From: Atopobium sp. oral taxon 416
GTDB lineage: Bacteria > Actinomycetota > Coriobacteriia > Coriobacteriales > Atopobiaceae
Assembly: GCF_018128285.1 (NCBI RefSeq)
Contig: NZ_CP072380.1
Location: forward strand, 1,178,001 to 1,242,000
Length of the DNA: 64,000 nt
Reading direction: 5' to 3'
This document shows, one piece after another, positions 62,324 through 64,000 of this stretch. A model generated the notes under the pieces. That model was not told the DNA's origin and ran no database searches. It saw only the letters and a list, made by a program, of their open reading frames with translations. Position 1 is the first letter of the stretch; each line of letters opens with the position of its first letter. The position numbers and the translations under genes are program-made.

Positions 62324-63247
62324 GTGAACCTACAACAAGCGCTTGAAGAGTATCTGGGCTACCTTGCGATTGAGCGGGGTAGCTCTCCTCATACCCAGGA
62401 AGCGTATCGCCACGATCTTCAGGGCTATCTCGCTTTCTTGAAGAAGCGCGACATCGAGGAGCCCGACCAGATCAAGCGTGAGGACATCGAAGCCTATGAG
62501 AGGCACTTGGAAGGGGAGGGGCTTGCCACCACATCGGTCAAGCGGGCCTTGAGCGCGATCAAGAGCTTCCATCGGTTTATGGTGGCCGAGCAGATCGCTG
62601 CGACCCATCCCGCCGCGGGGGTTCCACTCCCAAAGAAGGAACAGAGACTGCCGGAAGTCTTAAGCGTCGAGCAGATGCTCAAGATCCTCGACCAACCCTA
62701 TCCCCAAACTCCTATCGGGCAGCGGGACCGTACGATCATTGAGGTGCTCTATGGGTGCGGACTTCGGGTCTCAGAACTCTGTGGACTCGATCTCTCCGCA
62801 GTGCTGCTCGACGACGAGCTGCTTCGGGTCTTTGGAAAGGGGTCCAAGGAGCGCATGGTGCCCCTTTTGGGGACCGCGCAGGAGGCGATGCAGGACTATC
62901 TCACGCACTGGCGCGCTGAGCTCGTATCGAGCCACTCACACGATGCGGTCTTCTTAAATGTCCGCGGGGGCAGGCTCACTCGGCAGAGCGTCTATACGAT
63001 CGTGGAGCGCGCCGGTCGCACTGTCGGTATCAGCGGGCTCCATCCCCACACCCTGCGGCACTCCTTCGCGACTCACCTTCTGGAGGGTGGAGCAGACGTC
63101 AGGGTTGTCCAAGAGCTTTTGGGCCACGCCTCCATCACTACCACGCAGCTCTATACACACCTTGACCGCGGCCACATCCGGATGACCTACCTTTCGGCCC
63201 ACCCCCGAGCCAACAGCCGTCCAATGCGTCACAAATCCAACAAATGA
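62324..63247 (+). CDS. xerD: Tyrosine recombinase XerD/XerC type
   Basis: Resolves chromosome dimers at dif. 307 residues, GTG start. The N-terminal SAM-like core binding domain begins YLGYLAIERGSSPHTQEAYR. Catalytic residues are in LYGCGLRVSELCGLDLS (Arg), HPHTLRHSFATHLLEGGADV (His-x-x-Arg), ELLGHASITTTQLYTHLD (His and Tyr). The length and LLGHASITTTQLYTHL are as in housekeeping XerD. No phage or integron genes are nearby, so it is chromosomal rather than an integrase. Confidence 0.9.
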   Translation: MNLQQALEEYLGYLAIERGSSPHTQEAYRHDLQGYLAFLKKRDIEEPDQIKREDIEAYERHLEGEGLATTSVKRALSAIKSFHRFMVAEQIAATHPAAGVPLPKKEQRLPEVLSVEQMLKILDQPYPQTPIGQRDRTIIEVLYGCGLRVSELCGLDLSAVLLDDELLRVFGKGSKERMVPLLGTAQEAMQDYLTHWRAELVSSHSHDAVFLNVRGGRLTRQSVYTIVERAGRTVGISGLHPHTLRHSFATHLLEGGADVRVVQELLGHASITTTQLYTHLDRGHIRMTYLSAHPRANSRPMRHKSNK

Positions 63248-63282
63248 GTGGGTGCACGTTGAGAATCAATCTCCCACATTGA

Positions 63283-63345
63283 ACAGAATATTTGTGGTCG
63301 AGTTGGATCTCTACCCCTATATATAGTGGTCAAACAATATTCTGT
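63283..63345. repeat. 10-bp inverted repeat in the xerD-mraZ intergenic region
   Basis: ACAGAATATT at 63283-63292 is matched exactly by AATATTCTGT at 63336-63345, with GTGGTC repeated directly just inside the left arm and just outside the loop on the right. A CCCTATATATAG stretch lies between, possibly a promoter. Could be a regulator site pair or a hairpin. Confidence 0.5.
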
Positions 63346-63380
63346 GTCACACCCCACTTGAGCTGGGTGGATATAAAAAG

Positions 63381-63415
63381 GTGGGAGAAAGTGTAGGAAA
63401 GTGTTGGAAAATGGG
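63381..63415 (+). promoter_or_regulatory. MraZ-binding tandem repeats
   Basis: Three contiguous 10-base units GTGGGAGAAA, GTGTAGGAAA, GTGTTGGAAA and a fourth partial one (ATGGG) precede mraZ by about 65 bases. Tandem TGGGN-type repeats with 10-base period upstream of mraZ are the known MraZ operator (MRB), so the cell-division/cell-wall cluster is probably autoregulated here. Confidence 0.7.
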
Positions 63416-63478
63416 TTCGTGTGAAGGTATAGTTGAATACACGCTCTAGGAGGCATCACAAACGTCGGGAGGTGGCAG

Positions 63479-63907
63479 ATGTACCTGACTGGCGAAAAGC
63501 AACAGAGGTTGGACGCAAAACTGCGTTTGACCTTGCCAGCAGACTTTCGTCACCAATTTGGCGAGCGCGTTTGTTTGGTGCCTCTGAAGGACGCTGTGTG
63601 GGGCTTTACCCCCGAAGGCCATCAGGCTTGGACAGCATCCTATTTCCCCAACGGGTTTAATCCCCGCGATCGGGAACAGGATACGTTGCAAAGAACACTC
63701 ATGAGAAGAACCGTAACGGTCGAGATCGACTCGGCGGGACGCGTTGCGCTGAGCAAGCTTCCCAAGGATAAGCTTGAGCGTCTCGGTATTTCCCGCGATG
63801 TGGAGGTCCTCGGTAACAGGGATCATTTTGAGGTGTGGGACCTCGATCACTTCAATGAACTCAACACCGAAGACGACGACGAACTCGACAACCTGATGTT
63901 TGATTAA
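63479..63907 (+). CDS. mraZ: Transcriptional regulator MraZ
   Basis: A 142-residue double AbrB-fold protein, first gene of the division and cell-wall cluster. The two swapped-hairpin signatures are RLDAKLRLTLPADFR and EIDSAGRVALSKLP. It binds tandem repeats upstream of itself and tunes the cluster. The ATG at 63479 follows GGGAGGTGG. An acidic tail (EDDDELDNLMFD) is a small extension. Confidence 0.95.
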   Translation: MYLTGEKQQRLDAKLRLTLPADFRHQFGERVCLVPLKDAVWGFTPEGHQAWTASYFPNGFNPRDREQDTLQRTLMRRTVTVEIDSAGRVALSKLPKDKLERLGISRDVEVLGNRDHFEVWDLDHFNELNTEDDDELDNLMFD

Positions 63908-63927
63908 GCTGACGGAGGAATGTTTCT

Positions 63928-64000
63928 TTGAAAGTCGAATATCGGCATACCCCTGTGATGCTCAAGATGGTGCTCTCTCACCTGGATCCCCAACCGGGGG
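63928..64000 (+). CDS. rsmH: 16S rRNA methyltransferase RsmH (partial, runs off the window)
   Basis: The first 24 codons read KVEYRHTPVMLKMVLSHLD after a TTG start placed 8 bases downstream of GGAGGA. YRHxPVMLxEV is the RsmH/MraW N-terminal signature and it follows mraZ as usual. It methylates N4 of C1402 in 16S rRNA. The rest is outside the window. Confidence 0.85.
   Translation, partial: MKVEYRHTPVMLKMVLSHLDPQPG

Noticed and set aside
62324-63247. Phage or integron integrase
   Set aside because: Length, motifs and position before mraZ fit a housekeeping XerD; no attachment site, excisionase or phage gene is adjacent.

Overview
The window looks like chromosome of an anaerobic, fermentative actinobacterium of the class Coriobacteriia (Olsenella/Atopobium-like; inferred). 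Four things point there: the order alaS-ruvX ... mltG-yqeG-prepilin peptidase-aroK-aroB-pepQ-efp-nusB is the actinobacterial order; the protein sequences are Coriobacteriia-like in character; a desulfoferrodoxin and a mannose-type PTS suit an anaerobic sugar fermenter; and GTG/TTG starts are common. No tRNA, rRNA or CRISPR array was recognised.

Layout. 1-1.4 kb: decayed IS1595- and IS256-family transposase remnants. 1.4-6.4 kb: a MarR-type regulator, a lysine riboswitch with dapA-dapB, a broken fucO-type alcohol dehydrogenase, a holin-like membrane protein and a TrpR-like repressor. 6.5-17.3 kb: AddB-AddA recombination nuclease and DNA polymerase III alpha. 17.4-31.7 kb: desulfoferrodoxin, a NAD-synthetase-like protein that has lost its catalytic motifs, ruvCAB, a phosphoesterase, a hypoxanthine-DNA glycosylase, an SGNH-GNAT fusion with no SGNH catalytic residues, a frameshifted dGTPase, rarA, a DUF948-like protein, an RsbW-like protein with its sigma factor, and an AI-2E-type permease. 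31.7-34.8 kb: alaS-ruvX.

34.8-50 kb is an inserted-looking block between ruvX and mltG, genes that are normally adjacent. It begins with an intact mannose-family PTS operon (IIAB, IIC, IID, ManO) and continues into an insertion-sequence graveyard. In that graveyard an ISL3 element sits inside an IS3 element and an IS5 element abuts the same IS3. It also carries an apparently intact two-gene ATPase/TOPRIM pair (RloA/RloB, AbiL-like, a probable phage-defence system), two orphan small genes cut by a second IS3 copy, and a DUF362 gene split by an IS1249-like element. For the ISL3, IS5 and IS1249-like insertions the inverted repeats and target duplications can be read directly.

50-64 kb returns to ordinary chromosome: mltG, yqeG, prepilin peptidase, aroK, a degenerate aroB, pepQ, efp, asp23-like, nusB, xseB, tlyA, nadK, recN, pyrG, xerD, and the start of the division/cell-wall cluster (mraZ, rsmH).

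Two themes stand out. One is the retention of full-length open frames whose enzyme active sites are gone (NadE-like, AroB-like, SGNH-like, possibly RsbW-like). The other is the layered IS island that carries the defence-like ATPase/RloB operon.
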